Source: Bacillota bacterium
Lineage (GTDB): Bacteria; Bacillota_E; JAJZYS01; JAJYTV01
Direction of reading: 5' to 3'
DNA length: 64,000 nucleotides
Assembly (NCBI GenBank): GCA_021845645.1
Contig: JAJZVM010000001.1
Location: forward strand, 189,115-253,114
Of the stretch, positions 1 through 8,207 are shown piece by piece; within the stretch, counting starts at the first letter, position 1, and every line of letters starts with the position of its first letter. Made by a program: the position numbers and the translations under genes. A model generated the notes under the pieces. The model searched no databases. It was not told where the DNA came from and saw nothing but the letters and a program-made list of their open reading frames with translations.

Positions 1-789
1 CGCGAGAACCGTCACGCCGGCGTAGGCACAGTCCAGGACAGCCAGGGCGTCGTCCTCTCCGCCGATCTCGTCCGTGGCGAGCACTTCCGGCCCCAGGGCC
101 CGCAGGGCCATGCGCATGCCTAGCGTCTTCGGCATGCCGTCGAGGACGTCGGTGCGCGCGCCGACGTCGTGCGCGGGCAGGCCCGCGTGGCACGCCGCGA
201 TCTCCGAGCGCTCGTCCACAAGGCTCACCTGGTGGCCGCGCCAGCCGTAGAGGCCGTCGGACGCCGCGCGCACGAGATCCCGCAGAAGGGTTGTCTTGCC
301 GCAGCCCGGGGCGCCGACAAGCAGCGTCGCGAGCGGGCGGTCCCCGGCGGACAGCCGCGGGGCCAAGAGGGCCGCGGGCCCTGTGACGGCGCGCGCGATG
401 CGGTAGTTGAGCCCCGCCACGTGGCGCACGGCGCGCAAATCCGGTCCCGGGGCGCTCCAGCTGCCGGCGATGCCGACGCGGTGCCCGCCGGGAATCGTGA
501 GAAAGCCTTGCGCAAGCTCTTCTTCCCATGCGTAGCGCGAGTGGCCTGTCAGGTGCTCGAGGCAGTGCTCCAGATCCTCCGTCGTCACGACGGGGCCGAG
601 CTTGCGATCCCTGCCGCCCGCACCGACGAGGCGCGCCTCCCGCCCCGCGCGCAGCCTGAGTTCCCTCGCATCCTGCCAGACGGCGGGGTCGAGGCGGTCC
701 AGGGCGATGGCCAGGCGCTCCGCGATGTACGGCCGGATCTCTGCCCATGCGGTCTCGCGGCTGCGGTCCGCCCTGGCCTCGGCTGGCAT
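1..789 (-). CDS. spoIIIAA: Stage III sporulation protein AA (SpoIIIAA), C-terminus cut by window edge
   Basis: ATPase of the SpoIIIA-SpoIIQ channel that links mother cell and forespore during sporulation; the family resembles type II/IV secretion ATPases. The 263 visible codons show a Walker A motif (GAPGCGKTTLLRD, about residue 170), then LVDERSEIAA and a Walker B-like region ending LATDEIGGEDDA. The ATG at 787-789 is preferred because GGAGG lies 9 bases upstream; another ATG 6 bases earlier is too close to that site. The rest of the gene and any spoIIIAB lie beyond position 1. Its presence is the best evidence that the host is a spore-forming Bacillota. In related genomes it directly follows efp; here about 7.4 kb separates them. 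Confidence 0.9.
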   Translation of the reverse strand, partial: MPAEARADRSRETAWAEIRPYIAERLAIALDRLDPAVWQDARELRLRAGREARLVGAGGRDRKLGPVVTTEDLEHCLEHLTGHSRYAWEEELAQGFLTIPGGHRVGIAGSWSAPGPDLRAVRHVAGLNYRIARAVTGPAALLAPRLSAGDRPLATLLVGAPGCGKTTLLRDLVRAASDGLYGWRGHQVSLVDERSEIAACHAGLPAHDVGARTDVLDGMPKTLGMRMALRALGPEVLATDEIGGEDDALAVLDCAYAGVTVLA

Positions 790-989
790 GCCCATGCACC
801 TCCGACCACATCGCTATGCCCACCGGGGCCGAGCTAGACGTGTCCTTGCGCCGCATCGGGCATGCCGGAGCAGTTGACAGTCTGGCCCTCCTGGCGCAGT
901 CTGCCACTGGCGAAGATCTCGGGCCGCAGAAGGGGCGACGGGCCGCAGGCCGCTTGCCCCGACGCGCCGCCCGGTCGCGGAGGTGTCGC

Positions 990-1907
990 ATGGAGCGCTT
1001 CAGCTGGTCGGACATCCAGACTGCGGAGGTCCTGGAGGAGAGCCGTGCCGCGAGGTTCCGCCCCGAGTGGCGCGCGATGCTGCTCAGGTACTTCGGCCTG
1101 GAACCGGGCATGCACGTGCTCGAGGTAGGCTGCGGTCCAGGCACGGTCGCCCCCTATCTCGCCGCAGGCATCGCCCCTGGCACGGTCACAGGTCTCGACC
1201 TCGACCGGGACTTCATCGCTCGCGCCCGCGCCAAGGCCGCGTCCCTCGGCCTCGAGCAGGTCCGCTACGTCGTCGGCGACGCCTACGCGCTCCCATTTGC
1301 GGACGGCACGTTCGACGCGGTCCTCAGCTACACGGGCATCGGCGTCCTCACCGACCCCCGGCAGGCGGTGGCCGAGATGGTGCGGGTGTGCCGTGCGGGC
1401 GGGCCCGTCAGCGTCGCGGAAGCGGTGGCGGGACGGGGCGGCATCACGTTCGCGGGCGTCGACCGCCTCACCGGGCAGGCGACCTACCCAGGCGCGGAGC
1501 GATTTTGGCAGCTGCACGACCGGCTCACCGCCGCGCACGGCGGCGGGGCGCCCGGCGTCGGCAGCGCAAGGTGGCCCGCGACGGCACTTTGGGGCCTGAT
1601 GGCGGAACTCGGGCTCGAGGAGCTGCAGCTCGACGCCTGGGGGCACGTCATGGCGCCGGACGACGGCCGCCTGTCGGCGCAGGCGCGCCTCGCGCACAGA
1701 CAGCTCGAGCACGAGCAGCTGACGGGGTGGATCGATGAGCTTCTAGACCAGCAGGACGCCCCTGGGCTCGACCGGGCAGAGCTGCTGGAGCTCAGGCGTC
1801 TCGCGGCGACGCGCTGGGCGTGGTCCAGAACCAATCCGCTCTGGGACTGGGAGGCGAGCCTCTCGCTCGTCGCGCGCGGCCGCCGCCCCCTCCCTGATCG
1901 AGGTTAG
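990..1907 (+). CDS. SAM-dependent methyltransferase (class I)
   Basis: Predicted soluble methyltransferase of 305 aa. The SAM-binding motif I is clear (VLEVGCGPGTVAPYLA, near residue 45), followed by an acidic residue ending the second strand (GLDLDRDF), a motif like GDAYALPFADGTFD and LSYTGIGVL, as in the Methyltransf_11/25 group. Substrate is not evident. The C-terminal half (about 140-305) is helical and charged and may cap the active site. The ATG at 990 is chosen over a possible upstream start because GGAGG ends 6 bases before it. It is the first gene of the segment separating spoIIIAA from efp and is transcribed divergently from spoIIIAA. Confidence 0.8.
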   Translation: MERFSWSDIQTAEVLEESRAARFRPEWRAMLLRYFGLEPGMHVLEVGCGPGTVAPYLAAGIAPGTVTGLDLDRDFIARARAKAASLGLEQVRYVVGDAYALPFADGTFDAVLSYTGIGVLTDPRQAVAEMVRVCRAGGPVSVAEAVAGRGGITFAGVDRLTGQATYPGAERFWQLHDRLTAAHGGGAPGVGSARWPATALWGLMAELGLEELQLDAWGHVMAPDDGRLSAQARLAHRQLEHEQLTGWIDELLDQQDAPGLDRAELLELRRLAATRWAWSRTNPLWDWEASLSLVARGRRPLPDRG

Positions 1908-2039
1908 CGCGGTGCCGGTCTCGCCGGACGGGCTGCAAAGTTTCTTCCAGACCGGCCCCCAGAAACAGGATCCCTCCCCCCGAAGGATGTGGTCGGGACG
2001 CGGAAGTTCCGCCCATAGAATCCTTGCGGAGGTGGGGAT

Positions 2040-3752
2040 GTGCCTTCCAAACTGCTCGTCGCCGCACTCGCCGGCGCCCTTGCCCTTTCAACCTTCGGCA
2101 ACGCTTCGGCCAAGGCCCATCACGGCGCCTGGGATCCCGGCAACGACGTCTGGATGGGAGCCGAAGGCAGCCTGCAGACGGTACAGGGCTTCCCGTTCGC
2201 CATCGAGCCCTGGGCGGCGACGTTCTTCATGCGGACCATGCATATCCCCTGGATGCATGCAGGCATGGTGTCGGGCGTCGTGACGGCGATCGGCAACGGC
2301 GAGATCACGGTGTCGTTCCAGGGAGACGCTCACGACAGGCTGCGCGGCGACCGCGGCAAGGATCGCACGCCACAGGCGGGAGCGACCTATGGGCTCGCTC
2401 CGGGAGTCAAGGTGGTCGTTCCCGGCGAGGGGGCGAACGGCCAGCTCGCGCAGGTCCAGGTCGGCTCCCTGGTCCGCCTGGTCGTGGGGCCGCGAGACGT
2501 CGTCGACCTGATCATCGTTGCCCACGCGTCGGCATCGGGTGGCGGCTCCACCCAGTCCGGCGTCCCGTCGGGCCTCTCCGCCACCGAGACCGCGACCGGT
2601 GTCGCCCTCAGCTGGAACGCTGTCGCCGGCGCCACGTCCTACCAGGTGCTCGCGGCGAGCGGCGGTGCGTACGCGCCGGTGCCGTCCGCCTATGGCGGCA
2701 CGCCGACCGGTACGGCGACGACCGCCACCGGTCTCTCGGTCGGCACGTCCTACAGCTTTGAAGTCGAGGCGGTGACCTCGACCGGCACCTCGGCGGCGTC
2801 CGCGCCGTCGAGCCCCGTCGAGTGGGGCGCACGGCCCAGCACAGCCGCGGACGTCACCGTGACGCCGCTCGGCGGCAGCTCTTACGCGACCATCACCGTT
2901 TCCTACGACAAGGCGCTCAACCCGTCCAGCCTCGATGCGTCCGTCAACGCCTACGCCGTGACCGACACGACGGTCCACGCGGTCCTCGCCGTGTCCGCCG
3001 TCAGCGTCAGCGGCAGCACGCTCACGATCCGGACGGCCGCCTACCCCATCGCGTCGCTCCAGGCCGACAGCCTGCTGGTCACGACCGCGACGTCCGTCGT
3101 CGCGGACGCGGCTGGGGCTCCCACCCAGCCCATCGATGCAACCGGCAGCCAGAGCGCCGCGGTGCCGTCGGGCGTGTCGGCGCAGGAGACCGCCGGCGGG
3201 ATTTACCTCACCTGGCAGGGCGTCGCCGGCGCGACGACCTACCAGGTGCTCGCGTCGTCCGGCGGCGCATATGCCCCCGTGCCCGCGACGAACGGCGGCA
3301 TGACGTCCAGTACGGGCACGGCGATCACCGGCCTTGCCGTCGGCACGAGCTATACCTTCGAAGTCGAGGCGGTGACGCCATCGGGCACGTCCCTGCCGTC
3401 GACGCCCACAGCCGCCGTCGAGTGGGGCGCGCGGTCGGGCACCACGCTCGCCACGACGGTCACCGAAGTGGCGGGCGACGAGTCGTTCACGATCGCCATC
3501 CCGTTCGACAAGCCCCTCGACGCGGCAAGCCTCGACAACTCCCTGGGCGACTACGCCGTGACCGACAGCACGACGCATCAGTCGCTCGGCGTCGCGAGCG
3601 TCTCGCTCGCCGGCCAGATGTTGATCGTCCAGACCGTGATGGGAGCGCCCCTGGCGCTGACCGATGCGATCCAGGTCACGACGCAGCACTCGGTCGTCAA
3701 CGATGCGGTCGGCGCGCCGACCACCCCGATCCAAGCGACCGGCAGCCTCTAG
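2040..3752 (+). CDS. Secreted protein with two tandem FN3-plus-Ig-like repeats
   Basis: Exported protein of 570 aa. Residues 1-24 look like a signal peptide (hydrophobic LLVAALAGALALSTFG, then NASA/KA). A unique region of about 150 residues with no recognised fold follows (GAWDPGNDVWMGAEG and a V/G-rich beta-like part). Residues about 175-570 are two near-identical units of 200 residues, each with a fibronectin type III-like module (GVALSWNAVAGATSYQVLA; SYSFEVEAV) followed by a beta domain (ITVSYDKALNPSSLDAS). No catalytic motif, LPXTG anchor or C-terminal membrane segment is seen, so it is probably released or loosely wall-bound. GTG at 2040 has GGAGG 7 bases upstream; an overlapping ATG at 2038 is in another frame. 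Function unknown; binding or adhesion is a guess. Confidence 0.75.
   Translation: MPSKLLVAALAGALALSTFGNASAKAHHGAWDPGNDVWMGAEGSLQTVQGFPFAIEPWAATFFMRTMHIPWMHAGMVSGVVTAIGNGEITVSFQGDAHDRLRGDRGKDRTPQAGATYGLAPGVKVVVPGEGANGQLAQVQVGSLVRLVVGPRDVVDLIIVAHASASGGGSTQSGVPSGLSATETATGVALSWNAVAGATSYQVLAASGGAYAPVPSAYGGTPTGTATTATGLSVGTSYSFEVEAVTSTGTSAASAPSSPVEWGARPSTAADVTVTPLGGSSYATITVSYDKALNPSSLDASVNAYAVTDTTVHAVLAVSAVSVSGSTLTIRTAAYPIASLQADSLLVTTATSVVADAAGAPTQPIDATGSQSAAVPSGVSAQETAGGIYLTWQGVAGATTYQVLASSGGAYAPVPATNGGMTSSTGTAITGLAVGTSYTFEVEAVTPSGTSLPSTPTAAVEWGARSGTTLATTVTEVAGDESFTIAIPFDKPLDAASLDNSLGDYAVTDSTTHQSLGVASVSLAGQMLIVQTVMGAPLALTDAIQVTTQHSVVNDAVGAPTTPIQATGSL
2554..3752 (+). repeat. Two tandem 600-bp coding repeats
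   Basis: Two direct copies with a period of exactly 600 nt where checked: the same GAGTGGGGCGC string ends the FN3 part at about 2820 and again at 3420, and TACCAGGTGCTCGCG occurs at about 2641 and 3241. Each unit encodes about 200 residues. Divergence is concentrated in the second half of each unit. Confidence 0.8.
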
Positions 3753-3785
3753 ACACCCGAGGGCACCTGCCCCCGACGGACGTCG

Positions 3786-3833
3786 AAAGGAGCCTCGGCG
3801 GACGGCGCACTGCCTGTCCGCTGAGGCTCCTTT
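3786..3833 (+). terminator. Intrinsic terminator after the FN3 protein
   Basis: An 18-bp stem (AAAGGAGCCTCGGCGGAC pairing with its near-perfect complement, one G-T pair) encloses a 12-nt loop. The 3' arm ends in TTT; the opposite strand also gains a short T run, so it may work both ways. Confidence 0.75.
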
Positions 3834-3842
3834 CTGCCACGC

Positions 3843-3874
3843 GCCCGGCCTCGCCTTGTGTCAGGAACGCGTCC
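3843..3874. repeat. Short direct repeat, copy A
   Basis: GCCCGGCCTCGCCTTGT followed by TCAGGAACGCGTCC, separated by one base. The same two blocks, separated by 18 bases, recur at 6865-6913. Both copies form the 3' end of a minus-strand reading frame ending LRTRS. They bracket the segment with the membrane protein and the DUF4338 remnant. Confidence 0.7.
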
Positions 3875-4022
3875 TAAGCGGCGACTTCGGACTGCTCTTC
3901 GAGCCTGCCCCGCAGTTGACGGACGTCTTGCTTGACTTCGCCTGCCGCTTGAGTTTCTCCCGCAGTTCCGCCGGGATGCGCAGGGTGATCGTGACGGTCC
4001 CTTGGCGGTATCGGTTCGGCAT
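3861..4022 (-). pseudogene. Ribbon-helix-helix (CopG/Arc-like) DNA-binding protein, frameshifted
   Basis: The ATG at 4020-4022 follows a GGAGG site and begins MPNRYRQGTVTITLRIPAEL, a typical beta-strand plus first helix of ribbon-helix-helix antitoxins or repressors. The frame then runs into a Cys/Ser-rich tail that fits no RHH. Shifting frame near SKTSVN gives a better continuation, QLRGRLEEQSEVAA and a stop at 3874-3876, for a protein of about 50 aa. A frameshift, or replacement of the 3' end by the copy-A repeat, is the simplest reading. No toxin-like partner is seen next to it. The RHH assignment rests on the first 30 residues only. Confidence 0.45.
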
Positions 4023-4185
4023 GCGATCGCCTCCGTGCCTTGCACGAGCATAGCTGGCAGACATCTACCCAGCAAAGCCGCGTCGCCTTCGTACATGCTG
4101 CGGATTCCGCCTGCCCTGCCTACCCGGCCTGAGGTAGCCCGCGTGGACATGGCATGCCAATCCGCTCTCTCAGGCTGTGCCCGGT

Positions 4186-5751
4186 TCACCGCGAAGGAAG
4201 AGCGGCGTAGATCGGATGGTCCCAAACGAGGATGGTGTACTTGCCGATGTGATGCTCGCGCGCAGGAGGCCCGAACGTCTCTGCGATGGTGGATCTCGTC
4301 ACGTCGCCGTAGTCCGCAGGGTCATAGATGACAAACCTCGTGTCGACATCCTTGCCGTACCAACTGCGCTCGACAAACCACAGGTAAGGAACAACGACTG
4401 CTTCGCGACGCAGACCGTAGGATCCGGTGATTGCGCGTACGGTAACCCGGCCACCCGAGTAGAGGTCGAGGATCGACGCATCCCAGTACGGACCGTAGCC
4501 GCGGGACAGGTGATGCTGCTCAAGCCACGCCGCGATCTTCGGCCAAGGTGTCGAAACCCCCGGAGCTATGACGCTGCCGATGCCCGGAAACAGCAGCAGG
4601 ATCGCGATGGCGACGACTGCAAGCCTTTGCGTGCCGGTGGATAACCAACGTGGAAGATAACCCTGCACTCTGGTCAGGTCGATCTCTCGCGCCAGCACCA
4701 AGAGAGAAAACACGAACGAGGGCAGGAGGTAGCGCAGCGTGGCAAGAGTCCCTGCCATGCCGCTCAGTACAAACTCGGCAAGGACGGACCATGCGGAGAT
4801 CGAGAGCAAAACCGATGGCAGGTCGCCCCGCGCACGTACAAGCCAGCGCAGCGGAACGATCGCCAGAAGCAGCAAGGCAGGGATGAGGATGAGCAGATGG
4901 ATCGCCCCCGCCAGCTGGTCGATTGGGCTTCCCGTGAACGCAACCCCGTACATTATCGGGAAACCTTGAGCCAGGAGATGCAGGTTCTGGCCCAGATCCC
5001 GGGCCAGGGAGGCCGTCAACCCATAGGTGCGCAAGTCACCGAGGCGCGACAGCAGGAGTCTGGTGAACACCGCCAGCACATCCGCCCACAGGGCGATCAG
5101 CAGCGGGGACCAGAGTTGCCTTCGGTCGTCCGCCCGACGTAGCAGCACGGTCAGCAAGGCCATAGCGAGGAGCGGCAACGTATAGACCCAAAGTGTGAAC
5201 GGGTCGCTGAGGTTCGCCATGTATAGTAGGACGAATGCGCCGAGGCTCCGCCCGTTCAACATCGGACTTCCGGCTTCAGGCCAAAGGAAGATCACGAGAA
5301 GGACGACGACGATCGTCCCGACGTGCTGCGGCCCGACCAGGCTGAGCGTCGCGAGGAACGGTGACAGGGCGAGCATGGGCAGCAGTACCAGCCCGAGCCG
5401 GAATACCCTGGCGTCCTTGCGCGGTCCACCCACCACAAGGGCGACCGCGACCGTGCAGAGCAAGAGATAGACCAATGCTGCGGCAGCATGCGAAGTGAAA
5501 GGCGACACCCCGAACACCTTGACCATGGGGGCGTAGAGCAAGAGATCCGTCACCCAGTACGGGTCAGGCGGCAGCAGCCAGCCACGCAGCAGCACATTTC
5601 CTTTCGCCATGGTTTGTGCCATAAGCATATAGTTGGCGGTGTCGGAGTTGAGCGGCACGATCAATGAATAATGCACTAAATATGCATACACGATGGCAGC
5701 CGTCGCTACGATGATGGCTGGCAATATCGCTCTTCTCTGCTGACTTGTCAT
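4186..5751 (-). CDS. Multi-pass membrane protein, GT-C glycosyltransferase-like
   Basis: Integral membrane protein of 521 aa with about 10-11 hydrophobic segments. The layout suits the GT-C (PMT/ArnT-like) superfamily: a first membrane helix (residues 9-28), then an acidic loop LNSDTANYMLMAQTMA where GT-C enzymes keep a catalytic Asp, then GWLLPPDPYWVTDLL, and a soluble C-terminal tail after the last helix (about 390-521). No family-specific signature was recognised, so polyprenyl-sugar dependence is inference. Codon use and base composition are less GC-extreme near its 5' end than in neighbours, and it lies between two copies of a short repeat beside a decayed mobile gene, suggesting acquisition by transfer. 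Confidence 0.6.
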   Translation of the reverse strand: MTSQQRRAILPAIIVATAAIVYAYLVHYSLIVPLNSDTANYMLMAQTMAKGNVLLRGWLLPPDPYWVTDLLLYAPMVKVFGVSPFTSHAAAALVYLLLCTVAVALVVGGPRKDARVFRLGLVLLPMLALSPFLATLSLVGPQHVGTIVVVLLVIFLWPEAGSPMLNGRSLGAFVLLYMANLSDPFTLWVYTLPLLAMALLTVLLRRADDRRQLWSPLLIALWADVLAVFTRLLLSRLGDLRTYGLTASLARDLGQNLHLLAQGFPIMYGVAFTGSPIDQLAGAIHLLILIPALLLLAIVPLRWLVRARGDLPSVLLSISAWSVLAEFVLSGMAGTLATLRYLLPSFVFSLLVLAREIDLTRVQGYLPRWLSTGTQRLAVVAIAILLLFPGIGSVIAPGVSTPWPKIAAWLEQHHLSRGYGPYWDASILDLYSGGRVTVRAITGSYGLRREAVVVPYLWFVERSWYGKDVDTRFVIYDPADYGDVTRSTIAETFGPPAREHHIGKYTILVWDHPIYAALPSR

Positions 5752-5960
5752 GTTTCGCCTCTATAAGTCTACGGTAGGTCATCCAATAATCTGATGCCGC
5801 CAACGCTGCGTGGGGTCACACATTCCACCAGCGAGAGTCTTTCGGATAACAGCAGCGACTTCCTTCCACAAGAGCATCTATCCTGGTGCGCCGACCCGCC
5901 TCCAGCCGCTTGTTACTGCGAGCCGGATCCATCTGCATGTGTTCGCCGACGATGTCAGCC

Positions 5961-6839
5961 TCACGCACCGCGCAACTGGGCCTCCTTGGGACCTGACGGG
6001 CAAACCTCTCGCACCGTGCCCCCCTGCGCATACCGCCGGTCCTGCCGCCCCAGGCCCGTCGTCTGCCCCAGATGCAGCCACATCGCCGCCCGGTAGCAGG
6101 TTCCGTGCCATGGCGGCACGACGAACGTCTCGACCACCACGGGTCGGTAGGCGTACCGCTGCTGCCAATCCTCAGGCAGGCGCCGCAGTGCGAGAGCGAA
6201 CGCGTGGCTGCAGAGATGCGGCACCTGCACGCCGGGCAGGATCGACATGCGGCTGTTGGCCACGACCCGGTAGCGGAAACGCTGCTGCTCCTGCCGCGTC
6301 CAGCCCAGCCAGACGTCGCGTACTGCCACGTTCCGCGCCGCTGCCGCGAACAGCAGGGCACCCACGACCACACGTCGCCCGGCAACCTCGCCGCGAATCC
6401 AGTAGCGCTGATGGGCGCCGAAGGCCCGCCGGTAACCCAGCGCATGGTAGTTGGCCATTGTCGCGTCCCAGACGGCCTGCTCGCCTGAGGGCAACAGATC
6501 CACCGTCACCGGCCGCACCTCGCCCAGGCCGGCAACCACCTCCGTCGCCGGCAAGGGCTCCGCACGCATGCGGGCTGGGCGATCCGCGGCGTGTGCCCGC
6601 TTCGCCGGAACCTTGATCAGCCCGGCTTCGGCTGGCTGCTCCAGCAAAGGCAGACACTCGTGCACGCGCAATTGCCCGTTCGGCGCCGTCCAGGGCAGAT
6701 TCTCACAGATGGTGAAGGCCAACTCCATCCGACTCAGGCCCGTAAAGCGATCGCTAGTCCAGCGGATCAGATCCAGATCCGCCTGGGTGAACAGCCGATC
6801 CCCGATCCAGAACGGCGGGTCCCATCGCGAGGCCGCGAC
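5961..6839 (-). pseudogene. DUF4338 (DruA-like) protein, 5' end lost
   Basis: The frame carries the DUF4338 core: GLSRMELAFTICENLPW near the start, YHALGYRRAFGAHQRYWI, VRDVWLGWTRQEQQ, NSRMSILPGVQVPHL, LPEDWQQRYAYRPVVVETF and GTCYRAAMWLHLGQTTGLG. Similarity clearly starts upstream of the first ATG (6726-6728): the same frame reads FTQADLDLIRWTSDRF before it, back to a stop at 6840-6842, with no usable ATG or GTG between. The true start seems lost, so I treat it as a remnant. DUF4338 proteins often accompany IS66-type transposases; a second fragment occurs at 57381-57866 beside an IS66 remnant. Automated tools may label it DruA of the Druantia system, which this context does not support. Confidence 0.65.
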
Positions 6840-6864
6840 CTACCACCCCGAACCTGCAGTACAG

Positions 6865-6913
6865 GCCCGGCCTCGCCTTGTCAACCCGTCCTACCTTGTT
6901 CAGGAACGCGTCC
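6865..6913. repeat. Short direct repeat, copy B
   Basis: Same two blocks as at 3843-3874 but with 18 extra bases between them, which end in a second CCTTGT. Copy B overlaps the last codons of arsR (LRTRS and stop). Copy A could derive from B by deletion between the CCTTGT repeats, apart from one base. Confidence 0.7.
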
Positions 6914-7247
6914 GAAGGGTGTCGAGCAGCGCCCGCACCTCCACCGGAAGAGCGGGCGGCAGGGTGTAGTAGGTCCAGACGCCGTGCCGCCGGGCCTCAA
7001 CAAGACCCGCAGCCTTGAGTTTGCCGAGGTGATGGCTGACCGTGGGCTGGCTCACGCCGAAGGCCGCAGTGAAATCGCAGACGCAGATGGGGTCCGGCGC
7101 CTCCGCCAGCATGTGCAGCATCTGCAGGCGCGTCGGGTCGCCTGCCGCCTTGAAGAGATCGGCCAGGCGCTCCACGCGCTCCTGCGGCAGGGCGGGCGGC
7201 ACCGGCCCGCAGCAACCGCGCACTCTCACCCCGAACTCCTTGCTCAT
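6900..7247 (-). CDS. arsR: ArsR/SmtB-family metalloregulator
   Basis: Winged-helix repressor of 115 aa expected to release DNA on binding As(III). The helix-turn-helix is clear (FGVSQPTVSHHLGKLKAAGLV) with a beta-wing after it (VEARRHGVWTYYTL). The CVC pair in ICVCDF sits where ArsR of the E. coli type binds arsenite, and a second Cys pair (RGCCGP) is near the N-terminus. It is divergent from arsM with two dyads in the 95-bp gap, so it probably controls both. ATG at 7245-7247 is used; an in-frame TTG two codons upstream is possible. No clear ribosome site is visible and a TAGCAT box lies just before the start, so the message could be nearly leaderless. Confidence 0.87.
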   Translation of the reverse strand: MSKEFGVRVRGCCGPVPPALPQERVERLADLFKAAGDPTRLQMLHMLAEAPDPICVCDFTAAFGVSQPTVSHHLGKLKAAGLVEARRHGVWTYYTLPPALPVEVRALLDTLRTRS

Positions 7248-7268
7248 GGGCAAATGCTAGCACAAACT

Positions 7269-7284
7269 ATAGACAACCGTCTAT
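7269..7284. promoter_or_regulatory. ArsR operator-like dyad 1
   Basis: Perfect inverted repeat ATAGAC-AACC-GTCTAT (6-4-6) in the arsR/arsM gap. ArsR-family operators are typically dyads of this size. Confidence 0.7.
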
Positions 7285-7308
7285 GTTTAAGTGTAGGGTA
7301 TCGAAGAG

Positions 7309-7324
7309 ATAGTCAAACGTCTAT
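7309..7324. promoter_or_regulatory. ArsR operator-like dyad 2
   Basis: ATAGTC-AAAC-GTCTAT, the same dyad with one mismatch, exactly 40 bp from dyad 1 and ending a few bases before the arsM ribosome site. Two sites suggest separate control of the two divergent promoters or cooperative binding. Confidence 0.65.
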
Positions 7325-7342
7325 ATTTGGGAGGTGGCAGGA

Positions 7343-8128
7343 TTGGGTAAGGAATTGGGAGTCGACGAGGTGCGGGAGGCCGTGCGCCAGCGCTACGCAG
7401 CCTTCGCCCAGGACTTCGGGCAGGGCTGTGGTGGACGGGATGCCTGCTGCGGCACCAGCAGCTCCGGCACCGCGCCGCTGGTCGTCTACCGCCCCGAGGA
7501 TCTCAGGGAGGTGCATCTCGCGCAGTCGCCCAGCCTTGGCTGCGGCAACCCCATCGCCCAGGCGGACCTCGCGCCCGGCAACGTCGTCCTGGATCTTGGC
7601 TGCGGCGCGGGTCTCGACGTCCTTTTGGCCGCGCGGCGCGTCGGGCCCGAGGGGACGGTGTACGGTCTCGACATGACCGACGAGATGCTTCGGCTGGCAC
7701 AGGAGCACAGGCGGCAGGCGGGAGTCCGCAACGCGCACTTCCTGCGCGGGCAGATCGAGGCCATCCCACTGCCGGACCGGGCGGTCGACGTCGTCGTCTC
7801 CAACTGCGTCATCAACCTCTCCGCCGACAAGGAACAGGCCCTGCGCGAGGCGCATCGCGTCCTGCGTCCGGGCGGGCGCTTCTGCGTCGCGGACATGGTC
7901 GAGGTGGAGCCGATGCCCGAGGAGCTGCGCACGTCGCTTGGCCTCTGGGCCGGCTGCATCGCGGGCGCCCTGCCGCGGGACATGTACCGGGAGCTCCTGG
8001 AGCGCGCCGGGTTCGAGGACATCGCGTTCGAGGAGCTCGCCGTCTTCCGCGGGGCCGATGTCGGTCTCGCCGATCGTCCAGGGGGCGTCGCGAGCATGCT
8101 GATCACGGCAAGGCGCCCGGCAGCCTAG
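7343..8128 (+). CDS. arsM: Arsenite S-adenosylmethionine methyltransferase (ArsM)
   Basis: Enzyme of 261 aa that methylates As(III) with SAM, giving methylated, partly volatile arsenicals. Motif I is VLDLGCGAGLDVLLAA. The arsenic-binding cysteines typical of ArsM are present: N-terminal CGGRDACCG, then SNCVINLSADKE, and AGCIAGAL near the C-terminus. The TTG at 7343 is chosen because GGGAGG lies 8 bases upstream; the GTG at 7334 overlaps that site. Paired with divergent arsR and two operator dyads; no arsB, acr3 or arsC is nearby, so detoxification here relies on methylation or on genes elsewhere. A strong hairpin follows. Confidence 0.9.
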   Translation: MGKELGVDEVREAVRQRYAAFAQDFGQGCGGRDACCGTSSSGTAPLVVYRPEDLREVHLAQSPSLGCGNPIAQADLAPGNVVLDLGCGAGLDVLLAARRVGPEGTVYGLDMTDEMLRLAQEHRRQAGVRNAHFLRGQIEAIPLPDRAVDVVVSNCVINLSADKEQALREAHRVLRPGGRFCVADMVEVEPMPEELRTSLGLWAGCIAGALPRDMYRELLERAGFEDIAFEELAVFRGADVGLADRPGGVASMLITARRPAA

Positions 8129-8163
8129 ACCTCGGAGGCCCCGCCGTGCGGCGCACCGGAAAA

Positions 8164-8207
8164 CCGCGGGGAGATGGCCGGCGCAACGCCTGGCCATCTC
8201 CCCGCGG
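8164..8207. terminator. Bidirectional intrinsic terminator between arsM and efp
   Basis: Perfect 16-bp stem (CCGCGGGGAGATGGCC and its complement) with a 12-nt loop. On the minus strand it is followed by TTTT, so it mainly ends the efp transcript; on the plus strand the trailing sequence is only weakly T-rich. Confidence 0.85.

Noticed and set aside
874..902. TTGACA at 874-879 as promoter for the methyltransferase
   Set aside because: At the right spacing the -10 would be CAGTCT, a poor match; not called.
5961..6839. Druantia anti-phage system (DruA label for DUF4338)
   Set aside because: No DruB-E genes nearby, the gene lacks a start, and a second DUF4338 piece is attached to an IS66 transposase. 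A mobile-element origin explains it better.
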